Origin: Burkholderiales bacterium | Lineage (GTDB): Bacteria; Pseudomonadota; Gammaproteobacteria; Burkholderiales; Burkholderiaceae_C | Direction of reading: 5' to 3' | DNA: 64,000 bases | Assembly: GCA_017307865.1 (NCBI GenBank) | Contig: JAFKGE010000025.1 | Location: forward strand, 1-64,000 | Shown: in pieces, positions 54,708-63,095 of the stretch | Layout: each line of letters begins with the position of its first letter | Position numbering within the stretch: position 1 is the first letter of the stretch | The notes under the pieces: generated by a model | Databases searched by the model: none | The model's input: only the letters and a program-made list of their open reading frames with translations | What the model was told of the DNA's origin: nothing | Translations under genes and position numbers: made by a program

Positions 54708-54727
54708 CGATTTGACCTGAAAGTCGA

Positions 54728-56221
54728 TCAGGCCAGAGGCACGGGCACGAACAGCTGCTGCCCGTCGCGTTCGATCAGCAGCGCCACCGACTTGCCGGAC
54801 TTGGCCAGCACGGCGCGCATCTGCTCGACGCTGGTGGCGGGCTGGCCGTTGATGGCCAGCACCACGTCGCCGGACTGCACACCGGCGGCGGCGGCGGCGC
54901 CTTCGGCGTCTTCCACCAGCAGACCGCCGGGGCCGGTCACGTGGGCTTCACGGCGCTCTTGCGGCTGCAGCGGGCGCAGCGCCAGACCCAGCTTGTTGCT
55001 GCTGTCCGAGCTGCCGGCCTGCGCCACCGCCTCGTCCGAGCCCGAGATGGCCTGCAGCGTGGCCGTGAGGTCCTCGGCCTTGCCGTTGCGCCACACCTGC
55101 ATCTGCAGTTTTTCGCCCGGCTTGGCCAGCGCGATGCTGGCCGGCAGGTCGCCCGAGTCGACGATGGTCTGGCCGTTGGCCTTCAGGATCACGTCACCGG
55201 GCTTCAGCCCCGCCTTGGCGGCCGCGCTGCCCGGCGTCACCTGGGCCACCAGCGCGCCTTCGGGGTTGGGCAGCTTGAAGGAATCGGCCAGCGCCTGGTT
55301 GACCTGCTGGATCGTCACGCCCAGGCGCGCGTGCTCGACCTTGCCATGCGCCACGATCTGCTCTTCGATGTGCGTGGCCAGCTCGATCGGGATCGAGAAC
55401 GACACGCCCATGAAGCCGCCCGAGCGGCTGTAGATCTGCGAGTTGATGCCCACCACCTGGCCCTGCGCGTTGAACAGCGGGCCACCCGAGTTGCCGGGGT
55501 TGACCGCCACGTCGGTCTGGATGAAGGGCACCGAGCTGTCGTCGGGCAGCGAACGCCCCAGCGCGCTGACAATGCCGGCGGTGACGGTGTTCTCGAAGCC
55601 GAAGGGCGAGCCGATGGCCAGCACCCAGTCGCCCGGCTGCAGCGCCTTGCTGTTGCCGATGGCCACCGTGGGCAGGTTGTGCGCGTCGATCTTCAGCACC
55701 GCGATGTCGGTGCGCGTGTCCATGCCCAGCACCTTGGCCTTGTACTCGCGCCGGTCGGTCAGCTTGACCGTCACCGTCTTGGCGTTCTTGACCACGTGCG
55801 CGTTGGTCATGATCAGGCCGTCCGGGCTGATGATGAAGCCCGAACCCAGGCCGCGCACCGGCACCGTCTGGCTGCCGCCGTTGGGCCCTTGCTGAAAGGC
55901 CTCGGGCGGAATGCCGAAGCGCTTGAGAAAGTCGCGCATGCCGGGGTCCATCGCCGCGCCGCCGCCGTCGCTCACCTTCTCGACGCCGCTCACGCTGATG
56001 TTGACCACCGCCGGCCCCTCGCGCGCCGCAATGGCGGCAAAGTTGGGCGCCGCCACCAGCGCATTGGCGCCGGTCGCCGCCGGCGCCGTCACCGCCGGGG
56101 CCGTCAGCGCGAAGGCCGGCGTCGACAAGCCGCGCACCGCCGTCACGCCGGCGCCGCCGAGCACACCCGCGGCCAGCAAAGCCAGCGCCAGGCGGGAAGT
56201 TTTGAATTTCAGGGAGCTCAT
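54728..56221 (-). CDS. degP: DegP/HtrA-type periplasmic serine endopeptidase
   Basis: This 497-residue periplasmic protease/chaperone has a signal sequence (LALALLAAGVLGGAGVTA). The triad is visible in LIMTNAHVV (His), TDIAVLKID (Asp) and NPGNSGGPLFN (Ser), and two PDZ domains follow (near VEHARLGVTIQQV and GLLVEDAEGAAAAAG). ATG 56221 has AAAGGA eight bases upstream and is preferred over an in-frame ATG at 56236. DegQ/MucD forms are hard to distinguish. A sharp drop in GC content begins just upstream of it. Confidence 0.93.
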   Translation of the reverse strand: MSSLKFKTSRLALALLAAGVLGGAGVTAVRGLSTPAFALTAPAVTAPAATGANALVAAPNFAAIAAREGPAVVNISVSGVEKVSDGGGAAMDPGMRDFLKRFGIPPEAFQQGPNGGSQTVPVRGLGSGFIISPDGLIMTNAHVVKNAKTVTVKLTDRREYKAKVLGMDTRTDIAVLKIDAHNLPTVAIGNSKALQPGDWVLAIGSPFGFENTVTAGIVSALGRSLPDDSSVPFIQTDVAVNPGNSGGPLFNAQGQVVGINSQIYSRSGGFMGVSFSIPIELATHIEEQIVAHGKVEHARLGVTIQQVNQALADSFKLPNPEGALVAQVTPGSAAAKAGLKPGDVILKANGQTIVDSGDLPASIALAKPGEKLQMQVWRNGKAEDLTATLQAISGSDEAVAQAGSSDSSNKLGLALRPLQPQERREAHVTGPGGLLVEDAEGAAAAAGVQSGDVVLAINGQPATSVEQMRAVLAKSGKSVALLIERDGQQLFVPVPLA

Positions 56222-56330
56222 GGTCAGTCCTTTCAAGCCATGTCCCGGGCTGGGACGATGGGTGGACTGTGAGCCGCGAGAGTTAGGTGAAACTTAAGGT
56301 TGGTCCACGCACCGACAAGCGAATGTGAGG

Positions 56331-59300
56331 CTACACACCACGCAACACACTGAATTCTCTGAAAAGGTGCGCAGGCAACGGCGTTTGCAGCTTCCAAACG
56401 ATGCTCATGGGTCGGTCGCCCTCCGCCGACTCCAACGCCACGGGACCGCAAGCGCGGTAGGCGTCCCCTTTGCACGGTCTCACAAAAAGCTGAAACTGCC
56501 ACCCATTGCCAGGACTTTCGAGATAGCGCCGGCCAACCGCCGTATCCGGCGCAGCGCTGTTTTGGGACTGCCAGTGAAACCGCTCCGCGCTGATCGCGTA
56601 GTCGTGATAGGCAATGCGATCGTGGTAGCCTTCGCTCTTGTCGAGTGTCACAAACAGCAGTTCGGCCTTGCGACTGTGCAAAGGCAAAGTTCCGGCCTGA
56701 AAAGGCACACGGCGCGACGCAGTCAGCCAGCCCACCGCGGTGAGAATTTCACGCGCCCCATAGGCCGCGTGAAGGCACAGAGGCGTGTCCTCAAGCCCTG
56801 GAACGGGGTGGGCGCCCAAGGTGCTGCGGGCCTGCAAGAGCGCCGACAACTCCACCAACTCGGCCGCAACGACGGGGTGACGTGCCACACGCTCAGCAAA
56901 CGCTTCGTGTCCTGCTGCCTGGTCATGTCGCCCATCAATTTGGTAGGCCAGCATTTGCGCAGCCAGCGCATCCTCGGTGCGCAGAGCCGTCCAATGGCCC
57001 CGCTGCTCACCCACTACTGCCATCACGTCCAATCGACGCGGATCGTTCACATGCAGCAGATCGCCGAATCGGCGGCTGAAGTAGTCTTCTTCGGGACCGG
57101 GTTCCGAGACGATCAAGCCCGCGTCGCGCTTCAAAGCGGTCCAACCGCTGCGCCCTTGACCCGTTGCGGTGCGATAAATATCTTCCAACTCCAACGCTTG
57201 GTCGTGCAGAAATTCGGCCAGTTGCACGCCCGAACGGCCACGCAGCGCCGCATAAGACTGCAACTCGGTCTTGAGCCGCCGCCAGTTCTGGGATGTCAGC
57301 GAGCGCAGGCCCTGCAACACCTGCTCTCGCGTCTGGCGCTGAAGATGAATGTGGCAGCCCGGCGGTAAGCTGCCGAAGCCCGCCTCGACACCCTCCACCA
57401 ATTCACGACGCGTCAAGCCAGTCAGGCTCGACAACAGGCGGTCGAACCGGAACTCGGCGCGGTGTTGACCCACAAAGTCGAGCACCAGGCAGCTCTCCTT
57501 GCCGGGCGCCAAGCGCAGACCCCGGCCGATCTGCTGCTGGAATAGTACCGGGCTTTGGGTCGGCCGCAGCAATAACAGCGTGTCAACCATCGGCAGGTCG
57601 ATCCCTTCGTTGTAGAGATCGACCGTGACCAGCGCGCACAACTCGCCGCTGCGCAGGCGTTGCGGCGCGCGGCGCCGTTCTTCACCTGCGGTTGTCCCGA
57701 CAACGCAGGCCGCTGGCAAGCCCGCGCGGTTGAGCCAATCGGTCATGAACTCGGCATGCGCCACCGAAACACAAAATACCAGCGCGCGCGAACGCCTTGC
57801 ATCAGACGCCAGGCGACGCCATTCACTCACCACCAACCGGGCGCGCACGTCGTTGCCGGTGACCAGGTTGTCCACCGCCTCGCGTTCGCCCGGTCGATCC
57901 CAAGGCACTGCCGAAAAGTCGGTGGCATCGTCGCAGGCGTAGTACTCAAACGGCGCCAGCAACTGCAAGTCCAGCGCATGCCACAGCCGCAACTCCACCG
58001 CCGGGCTGCCGTCGGGGCGGGCATCGAAGTACGGCGCAATGGGTTGGCCGTCGCTGCGTTCTGGCGTTGCCGTCAACCCAAGCAACACGCTCGGGCGAAC
58101 GGCTTTGGCAAAGGCGTCAAACCGATCGGCTGCGAGGCGGTGACACTCATCGATCACCACGGTGTGCCAATGCTCGGCGCCCACCGTGGCCACCAGGTCG
58201 CGGCTGCTTACGCTGTCGATGGTGGCAAACAGGTGGTCCCATCGCGCGGGCTGATGCGCCCCGGTGAGCAGTTCACCAAACTCGGGGTCGCGCAGCACTT
58301 CGCGATAGGTGCGAAGTGCCTGGCGCAGGATTTCATCGCGATGGGCCACAAACAAAAGGCGCGGGCGCCCGCCCTCCTTGCGGCAGGTATTGCGATAGTC
58401 AAATGCGGCCACCACTGTCTTGCCGGTGCCGGTGGCCGCAACCAACAAGTTGCGAGACCGACCGTGGGCGCGTTCGGTGTCCAGTTGCTCCAGCATCTCC
58501 TGCTGGTAGGTCTTGGGCTGGAGGTCAAAAAAACTGATCGTGGCAGCGGACTCGCCACCAAATGTCTCGCGCCCAAGCGCTGCCGCCAAGGCCTGCCGAT
58601 GCCCGGCGTCATCGGGGTCGTAGCGTTGAAATTCGCTGTCGGCCCACAGGGTTTCGAAATGAGCTACCGCGCGTGCAAACAGGGCCTCTTGCGCGCGCTG
58701 GGTCAGCTTAACCGTCCATTCCAGACCACCCGTCAGTGCCGCGCCTGATAGGTTGGCGCTGCCCACATAGGCCGAGCCGAAGCCTGTTTTGCGCTGGAAC
58801 AGCCAGGCCTTGGCATGCAGCCTGGTACGCCGGCCATCCAGCGACACACGCACCTCACAGCCCGGCAGACGCGCAAGCTCATCTAGCGCACGCGCCTCCG
58901 TCGCACCGGTGTAGGTGGTGGTCAGGATCCGAAGCCGCGTCGTCTGTTGATCCCGCCCTTGCTGATATGCGCCTTTGGCCGTGATCTGCTGCAGCACATC
59001 CTGCAGCTTGCGCACGCCGGACACGGTGATAAAACTGACCAGGATGTCCACCTGATCGCTCGAAGCCAGTTCACGGCGGATTTCCTGCAGTAACGAAGGC
59101 GAGCCTTTGCCGGCTGTGAACAGCCACGGGGCAGAGAGACCCATTTCGGGCGACGGGGAAAATTGCTGATCGCGCCGAACGGCCCGCAAGACGCGCAGCG
59201 GCGATGCCACGAGATCAACGACGTCACCCGAGCCACTGGCCTGCGCTTGACCCTGGTTTATGAGACGCTGCCGCAACATGACCAGCAAACCATTGACGAG

Positions 59301-59507
59301 TTCAAGTTGTCGCCTGGCCTTGTCGGCATCGTCGCCAGACAATTCATCAAGAATGCTTGCGAGTTGCCGCGTGACGACCTCGCTCAAGAAATCGGCGACC
59401 CCACCCTTTAATGCCGACACATCGGCGTGCGACGGATCGAGCCCCGCGAGTGATCGTGCCAGCCCCTCGGTCAGCAACAGGTCATAGAGACCATCGGGCA
59501 GTGTCAT
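56331..59507 (-). CDS. PLD-nuclease / superfamily 2 helicase / DUF3427 protein (probable defence gene)
   Basis: This 1058-residue protein combines a phospholipase D-like nuclease domain with an HxK motif at 231-233 (RLHAKAWLF) and a GSANLS segment at 249-254, a DEAD/DEAH-like helicase with Walker A (AATGTGKTVV, about 358-367), Walker B/DECH at 453-456, the TATPERSDG motif III and GRGLRLAPGK near motif VI, and a C-terminal DUF3427 domain from about residue 800. Proteins of this COG3886-COG1061-DUF3427 layout are often found in phage-defence islands. It stands alone on the minus strand, next to an AbiE toxin-antitoxin pair. The last 121 bp of its 5' region are duplicated just upstream. Its GC content is visibly lower than that of the nuo region. 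Confidence 0.85.
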   Translation of the reverse strand: MTLPDGLYDLLLTEGLARSLAGLDPSHADVSALKGGVADFLSEVVTRQLASILDELSGDDADKARRQLELVNGLLVMLRQRLINQGQAQASGSGDVVDLVASPLRVLRAVRRDQQFSPSPEMGLSAPWLFTAGKGSPSLLQEIRRELASSDQVDILVSFITVSGVRKLQDVLQQITAKGAYQQGRDQQTTRLRILTTTYTGATEARALDELARLPGCEVRVSLDGRRTRLHAKAWLFQRKTGFGSAYVGSANLSGAALTGGLEWTVKLTQRAQEALFARAVAHFETLWADSEFQRYDPDDAGHRQALAAALGRETFGGESAATISFFDLQPKTYQQEMLEQLDTERAHGRSRNLLVAATGTGKTVVAAFDYRNTCRKEGGRPRLLFVAHRDEILRQALRTYREVLRDPEFGELLTGAHQPARWDHLFATIDSVSSRDLVATVGAEHWHTVVIDECHRLAADRFDAFAKAVRPSVLLGLTATPERSDGQPIAPYFDARPDGSPAVELRLWHALDLQLLAPFEYYACDDATDFSAVPWDRPGEREAVDNLVTGNDVRARLVVSEWRRLASDARRSRALVFCVSVAHAEFMTDWLNRAGLPAACVVGTTAGEERRRAPQRLRSGELCALVTVDLYNEGIDLPMVDTLLLLRPTQSPVLFQQQIGRGLRLAPGKESCLVLDFVGQHRAEFRFDRLLSSLTGLTRRELVEGVEAGFGSLPPGCHIHLQRQTREQVLQGLRSLTSQNWRRLKTELQSYAALRGRSGVQLAEFLHDQALELEDIYRTATGQGRSGWTALKRDAGLIVSEPGPEEDYFSRRFGDLLHVNDPRRLDVMAVVGEQRGHWTALRTEDALAAQMLAYQIDGRHDQAAGHEAFAERVARHPVVAAELVELSALLQARSTLGAHPVPGLEDTPLCLHAAYGAREILTAVGWLTASRRVPFQAGTLPLHSRKAELLFVTLDKSEGYHDRIAYHDYAISAERFHWQSQNSAAPDTAVGRRYLESPGNGWQFQLFVRPCKGDAYRACGPVALESAEGDRPMSIVWKLQTPLPAHLFREFSVLRGV

Positions 59508-59576
59508 CGTTGTCTTTGCTCGCTTGGTTGATTGCTACGCTGGGGAAAACTGGGGGCAGATGAATATTTCCCCTGG

Positions 59577-59697
59577 CACATCGGCGTGCGACGGATCGAG
59601 TCCCTCGAGCGATCATGCCAGTCCCTCGGTCAGCGACAGGTCATAGAGCCCATTGGGCAGTGTCATCGTCGTGTTTGCTCACTTGGTTGAGTTCTAC
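59577..59697 (-). pseudogene. Decayed duplicate of the helicase 5' end
   Basis: This 121-bp stretch matches 59418-59538, the start of the helicase gene with its upstream bases, without gaps and at roughly 87 percent by eye. Its copy of the start codon (ATG at 59666) opens MTLPNGLYDLSLTEGLA and then a TGA replaces the CGA (Arg) of the intact gene, so it cannot be expressed as a longer product. Between the copies lies a GGGGAAA/TTTCCCC inverted repeat (59542-59548 and 59667-59673 do not overlap; the second arm is at 59567-59573). Confidence 0.85.
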
Positions 59698-59939
59698 ACC
59701 TTGTCCTGCACCTGCTCCCAGCAGGCGCCGCAACCCTTTCCGGTCGGCGCGATCCGACCGTCGGCCTTTATGGTACGCAAGACCACACGCACCATGTCAC
59801 GGCTGATGCCGGGGCAGGCCTCTTCAATCTCGGACATGGAAAGGGGCAGGGTTCTCTTGAGGATCTCGGCGTGCATGAGCTTGGCGGCCACGAAAGGGCA
59901 CAGCGACGTCAGCGATTTCAAATCACATGACTTGAACAA
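59694..59939 (-). CDS. Hypothetical small protein with winged-helix-like segment
   Basis: This 81-residue reading frame ends at the remnant of the helicase 5' end and starts at 59939, divergent from the AbiEi gene. It contains SMSEIEEACPGISRDMVRVV, then LRTIKADGRIAPTGKGCGAC, which resembles the wHTH tail of larger proteins. It could be a real small regulator, or the C-terminal leftover of a disrupted gene. There is no strong ribosome site. I do not recognise a full-length family. Confidence 0.4.
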   Translation of the reverse strand: MFKSCDLKSLTSLCPFVAAKLMHAEILKRTLPLSMSEIEEACPGISRDMVRVVLRTIKADGRIAPTGKGCGACWEQVQDKV

Positions 59940-59968
59940 ATGTAATGCAGATATTAAACTTCAAGACC

Positions 59969-60568
59969 ATGAACCAAAGCGGCCACATCCTCGAACTGGC
60001 GCGACGCCAAGGCGTCCTGCGGGCCGCAGATGTGCGTGCGCAGGGGTGGTCGCCACAACTTCTGATCCGGCTTCACCAGACCGGCAGGCTGCACAGGATC
60101 GCTCGCGGCCTGTATCAACTACCCGACGCCGAAATCACCGAACACCAGACCCTGATCGAGGTGTGCCAACGCGTGCCAAAGGCCGTTGTGTGCCTGCTGA
60201 CCGCACTGCAGTTCCATGAAATCGGCTCGCAATTGCCGCACGCGGTCTGGATCGCGCTGCCTGAGGGCACGCAGACTCCGGCGCTGCACTATCCGGCGCT
60301 GCGCATTACACGTCTGCGGGGCGAGGCCTATTCCGAAGGCATCCAGACCGTGACCGAACACGGTGCACCGATTCGCGTCTACAGCGCCGCCAAGACGGTT
60401 GCCGACTGCTTCAAGTTCCGCAACAAAATTGGCCTGGACGTGGCGCTGGAGGCCCTGAGAGATGCCTGGCGCAGCCGCAAGGTCACCATGGCCGAGCTGA
60501 GCCACTACGCCAAGATCAACCGCGTCGAACGTGTCATGCAGCCCTACCTGGAGGCGGTGACGCAATGA
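59969..60568 (+). CDS. abiEi: AbiEi-family antitoxin / transcriptional regulator
   Basis: This protein of about 199 residues has the AbiEi N-terminal winged helix (RRQGVLRAADVRAQGWSPQL, then GRLHRIARGLYQLPDAE) and the C-terminal AbiEi_1-like domain (VYSAAKTVADCFKFRNKIG). It is the antitoxin and autorepressor of the type IV AbiE toxin-antitoxin system. A start at ATG 59969 was chosen; an in-frame ATG at 59945 would add eight residues. Its stop overlaps the toxin start (ATGA), as usual for this system. Confidence 0.85.
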   Translation: MNQSGHILELARRQGVLRAADVRAQGWSPQLLIRLHQTGRLHRIARGLYQLPDAEITEHQTLIEVCQRVPKAVVCLLTALQFHEIGSQLPHAVWIALPEGTQTPALHYPALRITRLRGEAYSEGIQTVTEHGAPIRVYSAAKTVADCFKFRNKIGLDVALEALRDAWRSRKVTMAELSHYAKINRVERVMQPYLEAVTQ

Positions 60569-61470
60569 GCGGAAATCTGTCGGCATCCATCCTGGCCCGA
60601 CTGCTGACGCTTGCCAAGCAGCGCGGCGACGACTACAGCCTGCTGCTCAACCGCTTTGCGATGGAGCGCCTGCTGACTCGCGTCAGCGTGTCCCCGCATG
60701 CCGACCGCTTCCTGCTCAAGGGTGCCCTGCTCTTTGCATTGTGGTACGACACCCCGCACCGCCCAACCCGGGATGCCGACCTGTTGGGCTTCGGCCCCGA
60801 CAATGAGGCAAACCTGATCGCCACTTTTCGCGAAGTCGCCGCCATGGACCTGGGCGACGGGATCGTGTTTGACCCGGCATCCGTGAAGGCGGATGCCATT
60901 CGTGAGGACAACACCTACGGCGGCACCCGCATCACGCTGCTGGCACGCATCGGCTCCGCACGCTGCGCGCTGCAAATCGACGTGGGCTTTGGTGATGCCG
61001 TGACGCCAGGGCCACAAACCGCAACCTTTCCGACCATGCTGAGCGACTTCCCGGCCCCGACGTTGCGGGTCTATCCGGTCTACACCGTGATCGCCGAGAA
61101 ATACCAGGCCATGGTGATGCTGGGGCAAGCGAACAGCCGCATGAAGGACTTCTTCGATCTCGCGGTGATTGCTCGGCGCACGCACCTGGAAGCCGCGACG
61201 CTGGCCACTGCCATCGCCGCCACGTTTGCCCGTCGTCAAACTTTACTGCCTGCCGAGCGCCCGCTGGCCCTGACGAAGCAGTTCAGCGAAGACGCTGCCA
61301 AGTTGCGTCAATGGCAGGCTTTCCTGAACAAAAACCGCATCACCGCAGGCAGCCTGGGGGAGACTGTCGCGCTGCTGGACAAGTTGCTGTGGCCTCCCAC
61401 CAAGACTGCCATCACCAACCATTCGACAACAGCGACCTGGGACCCGGATTCTGTGCAGTGGCATTCTTGA
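60565..61470 (+). CDS. abiEii: AbiEii-family nucleotidyltransferase toxin
   Basis: This 301-residue protein has the nucleotidyltransferase-like fold of AbiEii: LLKGALLFALW (about 50-60) and RPTRDADLLGF (66-76) with D70 and D72 for metal binding, then a KYQAMVMLGQANSRMKDFFD segment with the conserved lysine and aspartate. AbiEii toxins inhibit growth, probably by modifying tRNA or nucleotides, and act in abortive infection. It is coupled to the antitoxin gene. The 224-bp region after its stop holds no gene; part of it is an LRxxLR-type repeat remnant near 61650-61695. Confidence 0.88.
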   Translation: MSGNLSASILARLLTLAKQRGDDYSLLLNRFAMERLLTRVSVSPHADRFLLKGALLFALWYDTPHRPTRDADLLGFGPDNEANLIATFREVAAMDLGDGIVFDPASVKADAIREDNTYGGTRITLLARIGSARCALQIDVGFGDAVTPGPQTATFPTMLSDFPAPTLRVYPVYTVIAEKYQAMVMLGQANSRMKDFFDLAVIARRTHLEAATLATAIAATFARRQTLLPAERPLALTKQFSEDAAKLRQWQAFLNKNRITAGSLGETVALLDKLLWPPTKTAITNHSTTATWDPDSVQWHS

Positions 61471-61694
61471 ACACTCGCCGCGAAGCCGGCTTTACAAACG
61501 AAGCGCGGTACACCGACGGCTCGAGGATCAGCCAGCTCGAAAGCGGCGGCTTGACCTGCAAAGCGTTCGGATCCCTGTCCCAGTCGCAGGGGCGAACGAT
61601 CCGAAAGTGATCCGTCGCTTCGTCTGCAATCGATCGGTCCACCCTGGAAAGGTATTCTTGGTCCTTCGATCTTCGGCATCTTTGTGCTCCGATT

Positions 61695-63095
61695 TCAGGC
61701 CACGGGCCAAACCACCCCCACCCGCGCCCCACCCAGCCCCGCCGATTCGCCCACCTCCACCCGCGCCCCATGCCGCCGCGCCACGGCCTGCACGATGGCC
61801 AGGCCCAGGCCGCTGCCGTGGCCGGCGGCGCCGGGCACGCGGTAGAAGCGGTCGAGCACGCGCTGGCGCTCGGACGGGGGGATGCCGGGGCCGCTCTCCT
61901 GCACCGCCAGCTCGGGCGCGCCGTCTGCGTCCCGTTGCGCAGTGACCTGCACCACGCCGCCGGCGGGGGTGTGCCTGAGGGCGTTGTCGATCAGATTGCG
62001 CAGCAGCACGGCCAGGGCGTCGGCCTGGCCTTGGACCGATACCTCGGCGGCGCCTTCGCCCGGGCCGCGCAGCTCGATCTGGTGCGCCTGCGCCTCGGGC
62101 GCGGCGTCGTGCACGGCGCGGCGCGCCAGGGCCGTCAGGTCGACCGGGGCGCTGGCGGCGGCGGCGGCGTCGCCGTCGTGGCGCGCCAGGGCCAGCAGTT
62201 GCTCGACCAGGCGGGTGGCGCGGTCGACGCCGGCCAACAGGCGCTCGGTGGCCAGATGGCGCGCCTCGGGCGTGTCGGCGCGCTGCAGGCTTTGCAGCTG
62301 CAGGCGCAGCGCGGCCAGGGGCGTGCGCAGCTCGTGCGCGGCGTCGGCGGTGAAGTCGCTCAGTTGCCGCCACGCGCCATCCAGCCGCGCCAGCAGGCCG
62401 TTCATCTCGGCCACCAGCGGCGCCACCTCGGCCGGCAGGCCGGCCACGGGCAGGGGCGCCAGGTCGCCCGCCGCGCGCGCGGCCAGCTGCCGGCGCAGGC
62501 GGCCGACGGGCGCCACGGCGCGGCCCACCACCCACCACACGATGAGCATCAGCACCGGCGCCAGCAGCGCCACCGGCAGCACGGCGCGCAGCGCCAGCTG
62601 GCCGGCCATGCGCCGGCGCGCCGACTGCGCCTGCGCGATCTGGATCACCTGCGTGGCGGTCTCCAGCGTGTACACGCGGTAGGGCTCGCCGGCGGCCAGC
62701 ACGTCCGAAAAGCCGATCACGGCCTGCGGCGGCAGCAGGCGCGCCGAGGGCGAGCGGTACAGCATGATGCCGTCGGCGCGCCACACCTGGATGATCAGCT
62801 CCTGCGAGCCGGGCGGGCCGTCGAGCACGCTGCCCTCCAGCACGGTGGCGGCCAGCCCGCCGGTGAGCGACAGGGCGATGCGCTGCATCTGGGCGTCGAA
62901 CACCGACTCGACCTCGGCGCGCGCGGCGCGCCAGGTGATGACGGCCTGCGCCAGCGCGGTCACCAGCACGGCCAGCAGCAGCAGCACGGTCAGGCGCCCC
63001 CGCAGCGAGGGCGCGCGCGGGTCGATTTTCAAGCCATTTTGGCCTTCAGCCCGCTTTGGACTTGCGCGGTCAGCTATCGATTCAGGAGTTTCCAC
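61695..63095 (-). CDS. Sensor histidine kinase, TctE/QseC-like
   Basis: This kinase of up to 466 residues has a first membrane helix at about 34-56 (LTVLLLLAVLVTALAQAVI), a periplasmic sensor of the 2CSK_N type, a second helix at about 168-191, a HAMP-like linker, the phospho-histidine H254 in AAHELRTPLAALRL, and an ATPase domain (NLIDNALRHTPAGG, SGPGIPPSER, GLGLAIVQAVARRHG). The annotated N-terminus begins at a GTG at 63095 and its first 24 residues come from a repeat; a TTG near 63032 is an alternative start. It overlaps the response regulator gene and forms a two-component pair with it; TctE homologues sense tricarboxylates, QseC homologues other signals. Confidence 0.88.
   Translation of the reverse strand: METPESIADRASPKRAEGQNGLKIDPRAPSLRGRLTVLLLLAVLVTALAQAVITWRAARAEVESVFDAQMQRIALSLTGGLAATVLEGSVLDGPPGSQELIIQVWRADGIMLYRSPSARLLPPQAVIGFSDVLAAGEPYRVYTLETATQVIQIAQAQSARRRMAGQLALRAVLPVALLAPVLMLIVWWVVGRAVAPVGRLRRQLAARAAGDLAPLPVAGLPAEVAPLVAEMNGLLARLDGAWRQLSDFTADAAHELRTPLAALRLQLQSLQRADTPEARHLATERLLAGVDRATRLVEQLLALARHDGDAAAAASAPVDLTALARRAVHDAAPEAQAHQIELRGPGEGAAEVSVQGQADALAVLLRNLIDNALRHTPAGGVVQVTAQRDADGAPELAVQESGPGIPPSERQRVLDRFYRVPGAAGHGSGLGLAIVQAVARRHGARVEVGESAGLGGARVGVVWPVA
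63026..63084 (-). repeat. AGCTATC-type interspersed repeat across the regulator/kinase junction
   Basis: Read on the plus strand it runs TTTTCAAGCCATTTTGGCC, TTCAGCCCGCTTTGG, ACTTGCGCGGTCAGCTATCG. It includes the stop codon of the regulator gene at its end and codes for the N-terminal residues of the kinase. Confidence 0.6.

Noticed and set aside
59400-59700. Tandem duplication as an insertion-sequence footprint
   Set aside because: No transposase, terminal repeats or target-site duplication were seen; the copies are diverged and gap-free, which fits an old duplication or replacement.
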